Of a DNA stretch of 64,000 nt, positions 1 through 10,961 are shown piece after piece. Under the pieces are notes generated by a model. That model saw only the letters and a program-made list of their open reading frames with translations, had not been told where the DNA came from and ran no database searches. Positions within the stretch are counted from its first letter, which is position 1. Every line of letters begins with the position of its first letter. Source of the DNA: Eudorina sp. 2006-703-Eu-15 (Eukaryota > Chlorophyta > Chlorophyceae > Chlamydomonadales > Volvocaceae). The DNA is taken from NCBI GenBank assembly GCA_003117195.1, contig BDSI01000145.1, forward strand, positions 232,122-296,121, in the 5' to 3' direction. The position numbers and the translations under genes are program-made.

Positions 1-111
1 CCGACCTCGGATCCCTCACCAGGACCCCTACACCCGCCCGGCCGCCTACCCCCCCCAGCCCTACTCAGCATCCGAACAACAGCAGCACCGTCCTCAGACC
101 TATCCACTCAC

Positions 112-2664
112 CAGCCGAACCACAGCAGCACCGTGCCCAGCACCACCAGGATGGCCGAGTGCCCGGGCATCTCCACGGGGTTGCCGTCCGCATCGAAGCG
201 CCCCAGGCGGGGTCCCACCATAGTGGCCCCGATCAGCCCCGCCAGGCCGCCAGTCATGTGGATGACGCCCGAGCCCGCGAAGTCGATGTAGCCCACATCC
301 AGCAGGGGCCTCAGGACACCGTAGCCCAGCCAGCCCTCGACGCACCAAGCCCACTGCGGACAGCGAGGACAGGAGGGGCGGGCGCGCGGGGACGTCGGGG
401 CTGGGTGAGGGAGGTTGCAGCTGGGTGAGGGGATGCTGGGGCTGGGTGAGGGGATGTTGAGGCTGGGTGAAGGGATGTTGAGGCTGGGTGAAGGGATGCT
501 GGGGCTGGGTGAGGGGATGCTGGGGCTGGGTGAGGGGATGTTGAGGCTGGGTGAAGGGATGCTGGGGCTGGGTGAGGGGATGCTGGGGCTGGGTGAGGGG
601 ATGTTGAGGCTGGGTGAAGGGATGCTGGGGCTGGGTGAGGGTGTGGTGGGGCTTTTCCCTAGCCACCGCAGAAGTCGCTGCAGTGGGGCACACGGTGGCG
701 ATGCATACCAATTGATGGCTGCGCTGTGGGTTAAATGCTGCTGGGGCAGTGCCGATCGCGGATCAGTAAGGCAAGCTGCTAAATGTGAGTCGGCGGTCGT
801 CGCAGAATCGGCGCCAGTAGGAACAACGCTGCGGTGCGGCGCGCAGCGCGGTACGGTACGGTGAATCGGTGATGTACGGCATGGAACTACTCACGTGCGC
901 AACGACCGGGTACACGAAGCCCGCAATGAAGACCGAGTACCCCAGGTAGGCGTTGAAGTTGAAGCGCTCAGCCACGGAACCCGCGGGAACTGTAAAATCA
1001 AGACAGAGCGGGGTAAAAGGGCGAGCAGGTCAGGCAAGGAAGAATGTTTGTGGACGGAAACCGGTGACGGCTCTAATAACTGGCGGCTAACAGACGTGTT
1101 TGGGCTTGGGGGGGCCAACGATGATGCCTCTGGCAGGTCGCAGGCGGCTTTGCGCAGATAGCAGCGAGTGGCGGCGGCCTCAGCTTGCAAGGGTGCTTCC
1201 GTCGGGTGCCCCCCGGATGTCACCGTCGTCGGGAGAAATAAATCAACATGCCCCGGGTCCGAAGAAGACTTCCAGCAGCGAACAGAGGAGAGAGGCTTCG
1301 GAAATGCAATTCACGCGCAGTCCGCGCATGAAACCCCCGCGGATTCAGAAGGTAGAAGGTAGGGGGCACCGACTTCAACGATGAAACGGAGACAGTGAAA
1401 TCAGTCCAAGAGTCGGAAATCCACGGTGCAGCGACGGGCGCGGACAGTCTGTCTAGGCCCTAGACAGCCTGTCTAGACGATCAACTCACTGGTGGCGGCA
1501 GTGGCGCAGAAGGCCCACTGGAAGAAGAAGTCCGTCCACTTGCCGATGCCTGATCCGGTGTTGTGCGTTGAGTACCGGGCGAGGCCGAACATGGCGTTGC
1601 CTGCGCAGGGGTTGTTGGGGATGATTATGGCGGGATGAGGCATGTCGGAAAGGAAGGGGGGAGGGGGGCGCATGTGCAGCCGGAAGGTATTGGGTATTGC
1701 GAGGACCCGCAGCTACCCCTATTCGATTGCACGCTCACCGATGAACCTGTTCGGTTTGTCGCCGATGCCGTACGCAAAGCCGTACCTGCAGCAACAGGGA
1801 AAATCGACATGTCAAGATCCGCGGGATCACACTAGCAAGTCGTATTCCTCATCCACCTTATCGAGCAACAGCAATTAGAATGGAACGTGTGCATTAGCTG
1901 AGTAGGCAGTGTGTGCGCTCACCCGACAAGGTACCACATGATGGCTGATGCGGACGCGTCGAGGATAGTTTGAAGCAGGATGTTCATAGCATTCTTGGAC
2001 CGAATCGCGCCGGCTTCCAACTGCACGCATTATGTGTGTTGTAATTTGTAGTTTGCTGTTTTACAAAGTAGGAACGCCGTTACACCGCACGCCGCCCATC
2101 GCACAAACAAGCTTAACAAGCGGAATGCGGCACATTCACATGAATCATACACATGCAGAAATCATTCTCAACCTAATTTAATCAAGCCAAGCCAAACATC
2201 AAGTTTGTGGTAGGGTTGTCCTTAGCCTTGCAGCCCGGTCGAACGAGAAATATCCAGACAATATCCATTGCCCATTTGCTTAGAAGGAAAGCATGTGACG
2301 CCGTAGACATCGCATGTCGCCGCGCCCCGACCACGTGCTTCAGTCGGGCGGGGCGGTTTGCAGGAACAACATTAGGGTTTGACCGCTTCGGTGACCAAAC
2401 ATATCTTACCATAGCAAATCCGCCGTGCATCAAGAACACTAGCGCGCCGCCGAAGAGTAGAAGGAGCGTGTTCAGACCGTTCGCTACCTCAGCGACTCTG
2501 TCGCCAGCTGCGCTTGCAGTATTTGCATTTTGTGAAATAATTGAGGCGCAGATAGCTGCTGCGATGTCCGTCGCTACAGCAGGCTTCGTGCCACCCGCCT
2601 GAAGCGCGGCAATGATTGGGTCCTGACATGATGCAATTGCATCTGCTGAAGAATAGTCAGACAT
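112..2664 (-). CDS. AMT: Ammonium transporter (Amt/Mep/Rh family), 5' part of gene, truncated by window edge
   Basis: Six exons join in phase on the minus strand: 2410-2664, 1923-2020, 1739-1785, 1490-1600, 895-989 and 112-353, each with GT donor and AG acceptor. They give the first 282 residues. The last visible exon ends in a GTGAGT donor, so the gene continues left of base 1. Visible Amt landmarks are [15 protein letters not shown] after TM1, [24 protein letters not shown], the pore-region His in YPVVAHW, and the family signature [20 protein letters not shown]. Amt proteins conduct ammonium across a membrane as trimers of 11-TM subunits; here roughly the first six to seven TM segments are present. 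I chose ATG 2664 (MSDYSS); an in-frame ATG at 2694 adds ten residues and cannot be excluded. The intron at 354-894 carries a 21-bp minisatellite. Family assignment is firm. The subtype is not resolvable. Confidence 0.93.
400..641. repeat. 21-bp minisatellite inside an AMT intron
   Basis: About eleven head-to-tail copies of a 21-bp unit, consensus GCTGGGTGAGGGGATGCTGGG, with regular variants (GGGATGTTGAG, GAAGGGATG). It lies in the intron between the last two visible AMT exons and has no coding role. On the plus strand it produces a spurious LGEGMLR-repeat reading frame. Confidence 0.9.
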
Positions 2665-5258
2665 TCTTCTAAGATGTTCGAGGGACTCAACCACGAATGT
2701 CGATTCAATAAAATCAGGCAGCTACACAAACTACAAATAGCAGACGAATGTACGACTTCCTTGTAGCCGCAAATCGTTGCTCCTTCGAACGACTGTGATG
2801 TTCCGGTAGTCCTCAAAGAAATCATTAACCTTGTATAATTTTTTAATTTATATTATGCGACGGCGACTTGCAGCCGCATGTGACACGGAACTATACCCAC
2901 GTGCCCGCCGGACAGCTGTCATGTGCGTGCAAGATCAAGTTGATTTCCCTATCAAACAACGCCGGCAAAATCAATTTTTTGAAGTTATATATTTTCGATG
3001 CATCGTTCAGAATTGTGCACAACTCGTATTTCCCTTTTTGAATACTAATTCATGTTAAGTAAGCTGCTGCCACATGTTGGACTATCATACCACATGATGT
3101 CTGACCATATGATACAGTAGTTCGAACCAATCATGTGTAGGTGGTCTGCTGTTCGAAGTATCTCATGTCTGACCGCAGCGACGCCGGACAGACGTTTGCA
3201 AGTTACGATCAGATCCTAAATACTTTCGCATTCGTTATTTTGTATTTGCTGTTGAGTTCATCCTTGCATGCGGCGATTCTTGTTGCATGATTGTCACGGT
3301 GAAGATGTTCAATCTCCATGTCCAAACCCTTGTTGCTTGCGCGCATCGGCCGCTGATCATCCGATTCATCGCACATACCTCCTTTTGGAATTCATGGCAC
3401 GCTGTTGTTGCAGCGTCGCAATTACTGTGAGGTCTCAGCTCGTTTCCCATCGTGTGCGCGTGAGTGCATCGTATGCTTCGTCCCATGTACAGTACTCTCG
3501 AAATGTAACGAGTTTGCTCTCCCGATTGATTTCGAAGCAGTAGAGCCGAACCCCAGCGAAATTGCATGCGTGCGACTCTTCAGAAGGCTGGGCAGAGGGG
3601 AGGCGAAGGGACGGCAGGTTCCGGTGGTGATCTGATTGTGCCTGTCTGGGGATGCTCTTTCCGCTGCGCGCCTGCACGACGACTGATCATCCATTTCCCT
3701 AGTTATCCATTTCCCTAGTTACTTCACGCATCCCAACCAGACAGGCATCTCGAGAATTGGGGGAGACAGGCGAATGTGTGCCAGCTTAACTTGTACTGCG
3801 CTATCTGTCCTGTCTGTCCCGCAAACGGCCGTCTGTTCCGCCGGCGGATGCCGGAGGTTAATGCCGGCAGTCGCCCAGCCCGCCATACAATCCAGAGTTT
3901 CAGACTGTGGGATGTGTTGACGGCAACTCCCACCCGGGTCCACTTCAGATGCCCCGGCGGAGCTGTGCGGCACTGTCGTACTGATGAAGCGTGTCGTGCA
4001 CCGTTGCCGGCACGTCATTCCGCCGGCATGCATGAGCTCGAACCGTCATCGGAGCATGACAAGCGACTCCAGCCACTCCAAGAACGTTCTCCAACCGGCC
4101 GCCCAGAAAGAAGGAAGACGGGGGACTCCCACCGGCGGCGGTGGCGGTGGTCACGCGGACGGGACTCCCCTCCTCTCCCCTCCCACCGGCCTCTGTGCAT
4201 GACCGCACAGGAGCCGGAGCTGGGTGCGCACGTTCTCGAGGCGCACTTGAGAGTCTCAAACCCGCCGGGAACCCTCACCCTTATGCCATTTGTGACAGCG
4301 AAACTGCGGAAAGTCACCGGACGAGAATAGCAGTTGTCCTCCCGGACGAGTGGGCGACACCCCACCGGCGACAACCAACTACCGCCGTGGGCCCCCTCGC
4401 TCGATCCACAGGCGGTTCCGCCGTCGATTCCCAGAACCGCACCACCAACTCGACCTCCACCTCACAGAGCAGCCTCGTCTCGCCCGTGCGCCCACGAACG
4501 AATTACACATCCACGGAAAGCCCATTTCGCCGGAAGTTTGACAACCAAAACCAAAACCCCCGGGGCGGCCGCCCTCTGCCTCTCCCTCTCCCTGAAACCA
4601 AAGCCAGGCATGTGATACATATGGTACACACCCTCGGTAGGCTGCCGCCCCCGGCGGCGGTCCTTCGGTCTGCCTCTCCGCCCCCCCCCCCCTTTTGTCA
4701 GTAAAGACAGCGAAATCGCGAAACAATCACCGTCTGCCTTTCCCCCTTCCACCCCCCATGTGGTCCCCACTTTGGGATGGGATGGCCGCCTCCGCGCGTG
4801 GCCCTGCTCCGACCCGGCCGCTCCACACCACTATCTCCGCAACCCGCCGGACGCCAAGCGGGTCATTGCCGGCCGCCCCTGCTCCCCGCCCGCTGCTGTC
4901 CCCCATCCAGAGCTCCCCTCACCGGAATGAGCCGCTTAGCGCCCATGTCCGCTGTCTGTCTGTCTGTCCGTATGTCGATTGGGGTCCCCTGGCGTAGTAT
5001 GGCCTCGCAAGCCTTCAACAGACCTTGAGCCCACACGGCCGCAGACCCATCAAAACACCTCCACACAACTCCTTCGTTGCGGCCGCCAGTCGGCGGACAG
5101 CCAGCGCCCGTGTCACCTAGCCCCTCGCTGTTACCCCACCCCGCCCTTTCTGCTGGGCTTGCTTTTGGCCTGAAAAGAACACCACCCCGACCCACTCATC
5201 ACACCCTCTCCACACGCCCAGGCTGCGAGAGCTAGGCCAGCTTGCGGTGCAGCCAGAG
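2665..5258. other. Intergenic region between AMT start and DUF2177 gene stop
   Basis: No gene is recognised. The part nearest AMT (about 2700-3300) is AT-richer and probably holds its promoter; a TATAAATT-like element on the minus strand lies near 2850, about 190 bp upstream of the ATG. From about 3700 to 5200 the DNA is GC-rich, with C-runs and short direct repeats, for example two copies of a 16-bp unit ATCCATTTCCCTAGTT at 3689-3720. Open frames here have low-complexity Arg/Pro/Ala composition and no recognisable domain. Confidence 0.55.
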
Positions 5259-5284
5259 CTAGGTCAGCTTGCGGTGCAGCCAGA
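5231..5284. repeat. 27-bp tandem duplication spanning the DUF2177 stop codon
   Basis: Two adjacent 27-bp copies (5231-5257 and 5258-5284) differ at one position. Read on the minus strand, each copy encodes LWLHRKL(T/A) followed by TAG, so the last eight codons and the stop of the gene are duplicated in frame just beyond the functional stop. Confidence 0.85.
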
Positions 5285-7160
5285 GTTGGACCACCGCCGC
5301 GATGCCGCACGCGATGGCGCCCCAGGCCGTGTCCGCCAGCGCCAGCGTCCAGGTCCAGGGAGCCAGGATGGACAAGTTCGTAAACTCGTACGTGCCGTAC
5401 AGGCCCACGCCCAGGATCAGGCCCTGCACGCGCCGGACGTGCACACATACACACACGGCTCAGTTTTCTTATGCACACCGACATCGGCGGTGAGTTCGCC
5501 AGGCGATGGGGAGTGGGGAGGGGTGGGATGGGAGCTGGCGGTGGATGAAGGCAAAAGGAGGCCAAGAGCCGGGTGCAGCAGGTCGGATATCAGGTCGGAT
5601 ATCAGGTCGGATGTCAGGTCGGATGTCAGGTCGGATGTCAGGTCGGATATCAGGTCGGATGTCAGGTCCGATGTCAGGTCGGATGTCAGGTCGGATATCA
5701 GGTCCGATGTCAGGTCCGATGTCAGGTCGAGGCAGGTTACCCCGCGGACAGGCAAGGTGTCAGGAGCGGTCACGTTGCCCCCCCCCCCCTCAGGGCGGGG
5801 GGGTTAGGGGTGCGGGGTTAGGGGTGCGGGGTTACCAGCGGTCACGTTGCCCAGCCCCCCCCTGCTCAGGGGCGGGGTGGGCTGCTGTCCGCTCCCGAGA
5901 CGCGCTGCGGTGGTACCCGGCTCCCGACCCCAGAGACCCAACCCTGGGGACCCAACCCTGGGGACCCAACCCTGGGGACCCAGCCCTGGGGACCCAACCC
6001 TGGGGACCAAACCCTGGGGGCCCAACCCTGGGGACCCAACCCTGGGGGCCCAACCCTGGGGCCCCAGCCCTGGGGACCCAACCCTGGGGACCCAGCCCTG
6101 GGGGCCCAACCCTGGGGGCCCAGCCCTGGGGACCCAACCCTGGGGGCCCAACCCTAGGGACCCAGCACTGGGGGCCCAACCCTGGGGACCCAACCCTGGG
6201 GACCCAACCCTGGGGACCCAAGCCTGGGGGCCCAACCCTGGGGACCCAACCCTGGGGACCCAACCCTGGGGACCCAGCCCTGGGGACCCAGCCCTGGGGG
6301 CCCAACCCTGGGGACCCAACCCTGGGGGCCCAACCCTGGGGGCCCAACCCTGGGGACCCAACCCTGGGGGCCCAACCCTGGGGGCCCAACCCTGGGGACC
6401 CAGCCCTGGGGGCCCAACCCTGGGGTCCCAGCACTGGGGGCCCAACCCTGGGGACCCAACCCTGGGGGCCCAGCCCTGGGGTCCCGACCCTCGGCTAGGA
6501 GCAGCCTCGCGCCCTCCACGTCCTGCCTGGCGGCGTGTTCCCCCGTTCCCCGCCTCAGACTGACAGGTTCCCTGGAGCGAACCGTTTCCCCCAGCGCTCA
6601 GCCCCCCGCATCCGCTGGCTCCCCTGGACCTGATCCCGGCGGCTCCCCTGCCTGACCCCATCGCACGCAGGATCCAGCCATGCTCATGCTCATGCCCATG
6701 TCCCTCTCCGGCTCTCCCTCTCTATCGGCGCCCGACTGCAGTCGGCCCCAGGTGCAGGATGGGGGGCAGGAGGGCAGAATACCGGTGCTGTGTGTCGCAT
6801 GGGGTCGTTCCTGCAGCGGCTCCCACCTGTCGGAGGGCCACTGCCGGTGTCCGGGCGCCAGGCAGCGCGAACAGGAAGACCAGGCCCACGATACAGAGCC
6901 ACGCGAGCAGGCCCGGCAGGATGAGGGGCGGGGCGCGCAGCTGGTCGCCAAGGACGGACTTGTAGATGCTCCCAGCCACCAAGGTGATCCAAGTAACGTC
7001 CAGCAGGACGAAGACGACCAGCGATGGAAGGAATACCAGCAGCAAAGCTGCAAGGACGGCACGCAATGACTTGTTCGCTGAGCACGTACATGGTCGACAG
7101 ATTTGAAAACAATTGGATACGCGGCTCACATTTCCAGAGCGGAATGCTTGAGGCAGGCAT
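5259..7160 (-). CDS. DUF2177-family small integral membrane protein
   Basis: Three minus-strand exons join in phase: 7130-7160 ([10 protein letters not shown]), 6827-7047 and 5259-5423, with stop TAG at 5259-5261, giving about 138 aa. The product resembles the DUF2177 family: four hydrophobic segments ([69 protein letters not shown]) with the family-like blocks [26 protein letters not shown] and DTAWG. The length matches bacterial relatives of about 130-140 aa. No biochemical function is established for the family. The first exon is the least certain part: the long frame through 6827-7047 has no in-frame ATG, so a short 82-nt intron (7048-7129) is needed to reach an ATG at 7160 (or 7184). The second intron (5424-6826) is almost entirely tandem repeats. 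Codons overlapping the stop are tandemly duplicated. Confidence 0.75.
5577..5731. repeat. 12-bp minisatellite in DUF2177 intron
   Basis: About thirteen copies of CAGGTCGGATRT with a GGTCCG variant, within the large intron of the DUF2177 gene. The period is divisible by three, which produces long spurious repeat reading frames on both strands. Confidence 0.9.
5936..6485. repeat. 14-bp minisatellite in DUF2177 intron
   Basis: Roughly 39 copies of a 14-bp unit, consensus ACCCAACCCTGGGG, with variants GCCCAGCCCTGGGG. Each unit contains a CCCWGGG-type inverted core. It lies in the same intron as the 12-bp array and gives long artefactual reading frames in several frames because the period of 14 cycles through all three. 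Confidence 0.92.
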
Positions 7161-7240
7161 GTTCTCCTCCAAAGGCACGTACATTCGCTGCAGCTTTAAC
7201 TTGTATTCAAAATGGAGTAAGACCGCAAATAATCAAGTGC

Positions 7241-7249
7241 AATATATAT
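7241..7249 (-). promoter_or_regulatory. Possible TATA-like element of the DUF2177 gene
   Basis: Minus-strand GATATATATT lies about 85 bp upstream of the proposed ATG at 7160, in otherwise mixed sequence. Placement fits a TATA box with a short leader, but such AT strings are common and no transcript start is known. Confidence 0.25.
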
Positions 7250-9266
7250 CTTGGCCAACACCGTCAACCCAACTGCAGATGGCGCAGCACACTAGTGCTG
7301 GGAGGTCGGTGGTTTCGATTACGCCAACTGTACCCATTTGTTAGTCATCGTTACTGGGTCACTATTTTCACGCTTACCATGTTCCTAATGTAGTTTACTC
7401 TTTAACTGTGCGATTTCGTTAACTGCGCGTTCTTAGTCTCGCACTGCCGAGGCTGGATCATGGCCGTTGTTCGTTACAGTAAACGTAGCGCTTCAGAGGC
7501 CGAGCCGACAGCTGAGTCAGCCCGACTAACGCCACGGCTGGCCGCAGCTGTGCGCCACGGCTGGCCGCAGCCGAGCTTCCACCCGTGCAGTAGGCACCGC
7601 CATCTAAAGTCGGCTAACAAAAAGTCCGCCACACCACGTCAGGCCTGCGGCTTGGCGGGGCGTCCACAAAGCGAATCACCATGATGGGTCCAACACACAC
7701 ACACACACACACACATACACATGAAGTTTTCTTTTTCACACACACACATACCCTCCCAATCATGGTCGTGAACTGCCCGGGTATTGGAGACTGCGGACTG
7801 AAGAACCCGTCGCAGCTTCAGCCCTTTCGCGCGCGCGCACGTTCAGCCGCTCTCACACGCACATAATAACACATTATAATAACACACACACACACGCACA
7901 CACATAAGCTTCATAGAGAGCGCACGACGACGAGAGCGATCCGGCAGTGAATCATTGTTGCACGCAATATGGTTTTCCCACCTCGGCCCCACGGGGCGGG
8001 TCCGCATCCAATCTCCCCCGCATCTTCACTTCCCGCGCGTTCTTCCCATCATCCCCATTCCTCTAAATCAGTTGCTGAAACAGTTGTGATCTCTATTAAG
8101 TGTGCCGTACACGTACGTTGCAGTACGGTATCGTACTTGACCAGTAAGTACGACTGATGCGGCTCATCACGGCTACTGGCGCGTGGGGCGCCGGCCGCAA
8201 CATGACCGACGCGGTCTGTTCACCTAAAGCGTTTCTCCGCCCCGCCCCACGCCACTCCCCAGGCCCTCGACCTCAACAGACGATCCGGCATATTCACAAC
8301 AACGACGCGAACACACACGACGCAGGGCGAAAACAAGGTTGTCCCAACAAGATGGACCAGTTTCCAGTGATCATGCATACGCGGGCGGGACAAGCGGAAA
8401 GCGCAGTGTGTGTGATCCCCTCTGCGGGTCTGCGACCGGCTGTCTCCGATTGGCACAGCACACAGCACAGATCGCACAGCACCCACTGGCGGCTGGGGCA
8501 GGGGCAGCGGTGGGGCAACTCTATATATAGGGGGGGGATTTGACGGGCCGGGCTGCGGCCCGTCACATACTCCTGCGCTGCCTGTCCTCGAACAAACTGG
8601 CGGCGACGTTGGGATCCGTCTACGGGAGCCCGAACCTGCAGCAGTCCCACAACAGCAGCAGCGGAAGCAGCAGCAACAGCCGTCGCGGCCGTCCTCCGGC
8701 CAAACGCCAGCATCCTCCGGCCCCTCATATCCCGACATATCCCGACAGCCTCCGAGCAATAATCCGCTACCTACCCACCCACCCACCCACCCACCCACCC
8801 TATTCTTAGCGGCCGGCAGTGCACTCCCAGGCACGCACGCGCGGCAAGCATCCTACCTAAGAACCTAACCCGTCGTTGGCAGTTCGTGTTGGTGCGAACT
8901 TTCAGAACCGCCGCACTATGACCGTACAACCACCACCGCCGGCTCCGCGCATGCAGCATCTGCCGGCGAAGGAACCCCGTCTCGCCACTGGTGATGCTGG
9001 GGAGGCTGCAAACGAAGGGCAGGACCGCAATCCGCCCTTCCGCCGGCAGGTCCAGGGATGGGGCGGAGGGTTGGTTGGTTGGTTGATCCAGGGGTTTACG
9101 GTATATAAACCCGTGTCAACCCAACCAACACACCAGCACCCGCAGGCCATTTGGCGGCGACACACCACGTGCCGACGCACCGGCAACCCCAGCGACTTCG
9201 CCCCCGATCGGGGGCCTTGGGTACTGCAAACCAAAAAGCGCACAGCACAACGGATTACGGTTGTAA

Positions 9267-9358
9267 GGTTACCAAGCAAGCAACCGAAAACTAACTGATA
9301 AACGCCACACTGGGTTACCAAGCAAGCAACCGAAAACTAACTGATGAACGCCACACTG
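9267..9358. repeat. 46-bp tandem duplication
   Basis: Two adjacent 46-bp copies beginning GGTTACCAAGCAAGCAACCG and ending CGCCACACTG. They differ at one position (GATAAACG versus GATGAACG), which indicates a recent event. Confidence 0.9.
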
Positions 9359-10165
9359 CCAATTTATTATATTGTTGAAGTCCTGGGGTCAGCGAGGCCG
9401 CATGAAGCCTCTGGGCTATGCGATCCGGCGCTCCTCTGAATGGCATCAACTGCAATCAACGAACGAACGACCTCCCTAACCGTTCCAACAACCAACTGCC
9501 TACCACCACTCAACGAAGCGCGCCCCAGGCCGCCGGCTCCTCACCACCCCCTGGTCTGGCGCAGGAGCAGAGCAGACTCAGGAGGCGGCCGTCGCTTGAT
9601 GCACCTGCGCGCCGTCTGCCCCTCCCTCCCTCCCGCCTCCCTCCTGCCTCTCCCCTGCGCCTCTCTCTCTCCAAGCTTCCCTCCTTTCCCGCCGCCGCCA
9701 CCTCCTTCCACACTGCAACCCCGCCCTCCGCCCAACAACGCAGACCGAGGGGCGGACCTGCGATCGACCCACACGGCGCACCCTTCCTCCGCGCTTTCAC
9801 AAGGGTCGTGGCGTTTTTTCGTTCCTCCTCCCCGGGCCCCCCCAACCCCCCACGAGGGCCTCTTCTCTAAACACACACACACACACACACACACCAACGA
9901 TTTGTCTTCCTCGTCATCACTCCATCGACATCGCTCCGGGCTGGGAGCTCCGGAACCTCCCCTGTGCCCGGGCCTGACCTCCCCCGCTCGACTGGGTCTC
10001 CCCACACCCCGCAATGAATGAACGATTGCGTGTGAGTCCATTCACGATGAAGCACCCACCTGCACCCACCTGGACCCGATCGCAGCTGCCTCGTCACCCG
10101 CCCGCCCGGGCCCCAACCCGCCCCCCAATCCCGCCGCGGACACACACCGCCCGTCTACCCCCCTC

Positions 10166-10208
10166 CCCCGGGCTGGGTGTGTCTGGGCTGTCTCTTTGTA
10201 AATCCCCC
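10166..10208. repeat. Copy of dispersed short repeat (plus orientation)
   Basis: Contains GGGCTGGGTGTGTCTGGGCT followed by a T-rich stretch. It is the same core as the copies at 13142-13190 and 14727-14815, which lie in the opposite orientation. Confidence 0.7.
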
Positions 10209-10961
10209 CCCCGGCCGGCCGGCCGGACACACACACACACACACATACACACACATACACACACATACACACATACACACATACACACACGGCGGGTCCC
10301 TTATCTAAACACACACATACACACACGGGCAACTATTGGGGCACTGCTTTGACCCGGGCAAGTCACGCAAACTGTTCTGCCTGCATACGAAAACACACAC
10401 ACAGACACAGACACACACACACACGCACACGTGGCGTCGTACATCGTACATCGTGCACACACCACCACCGCAATTCTAAACACACCACCACCGCCAGCGC
10501 CTGTCACATCCCGGACTGGGGGTTACGTAGACAACCTAGGATAGCCCACCTGAGGGCCAACTCGCTTGGGCCTCTTATCCTTTATGGCTGCCCCTGGAGC
10601 CAAGAGCCCCGTTCCACTCTACGGCCCTATGTGTCTGTATCCCTCCCCCCCTCCATCTCCCCCCGCGAGATCCTCGGGGAGAGACAAATCCGCCGCACCT
10701 CTCCTCCGCTGCCCCGTGAACAGACAGACCAGTCGCTCCTTACCCCCCCTCGATAACATCAATGTATCCACATCACCAACGCCCGTCCATCACCGCCGCC
10801 CCTCCCATCACCACCTGCGCCCCCTGTCAGGGCCCCTCCCTCCACCGCCCGCCCCCTCCCTCCCGCCCCCTCCCTCCACCGCCCGCCCCCTCCCTCCCTC
10901 CACCGCCCGCCCCCTCCCTCCCTCCACCGCCCGCCCCCTCCCTTCACCGGCCCTCCCTCCC

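Larger units (their letters stand above)
7161..10961. other. Intergenic region between DUF2177 start and cyclase stop
   Basis: No gene is recognised. It holds several (CA)n microsatellites (about 7690-7715, 7737-7750, 7880-7906, 9869-9895, 10228-10290, 10390-10430), a (CCCA)n run near 8774-8800, and a perfect-but-one 46-bp tandem duplication (9267-9312 and 9313-9358). Two plus-strand TATA-like strings occur (CTATATATAG near 8521 and GGTATATAAACC near 9100), but no convincing downstream coding sequence follows. Translations are Pro/Arg/Ser-rich low-complexity frames. Confidence 0.5.

Noticed and set aside
5804..6661. Gly/Pro/Trp-rich repeat proteins on both strands
   Set aside because: The 14-bp repeat leaves all frames open; the segment lies inside a well-supported intron of the DUF2177 gene.
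7270..7325. tRNA-like A/B box arrangement (GGCGCAGCAC...GGTTTCGATTA)
   Set aside because: No cloverleaf can be drawn with a proper acceptor stem and anticodon arm; at most a decayed SINE fragment.
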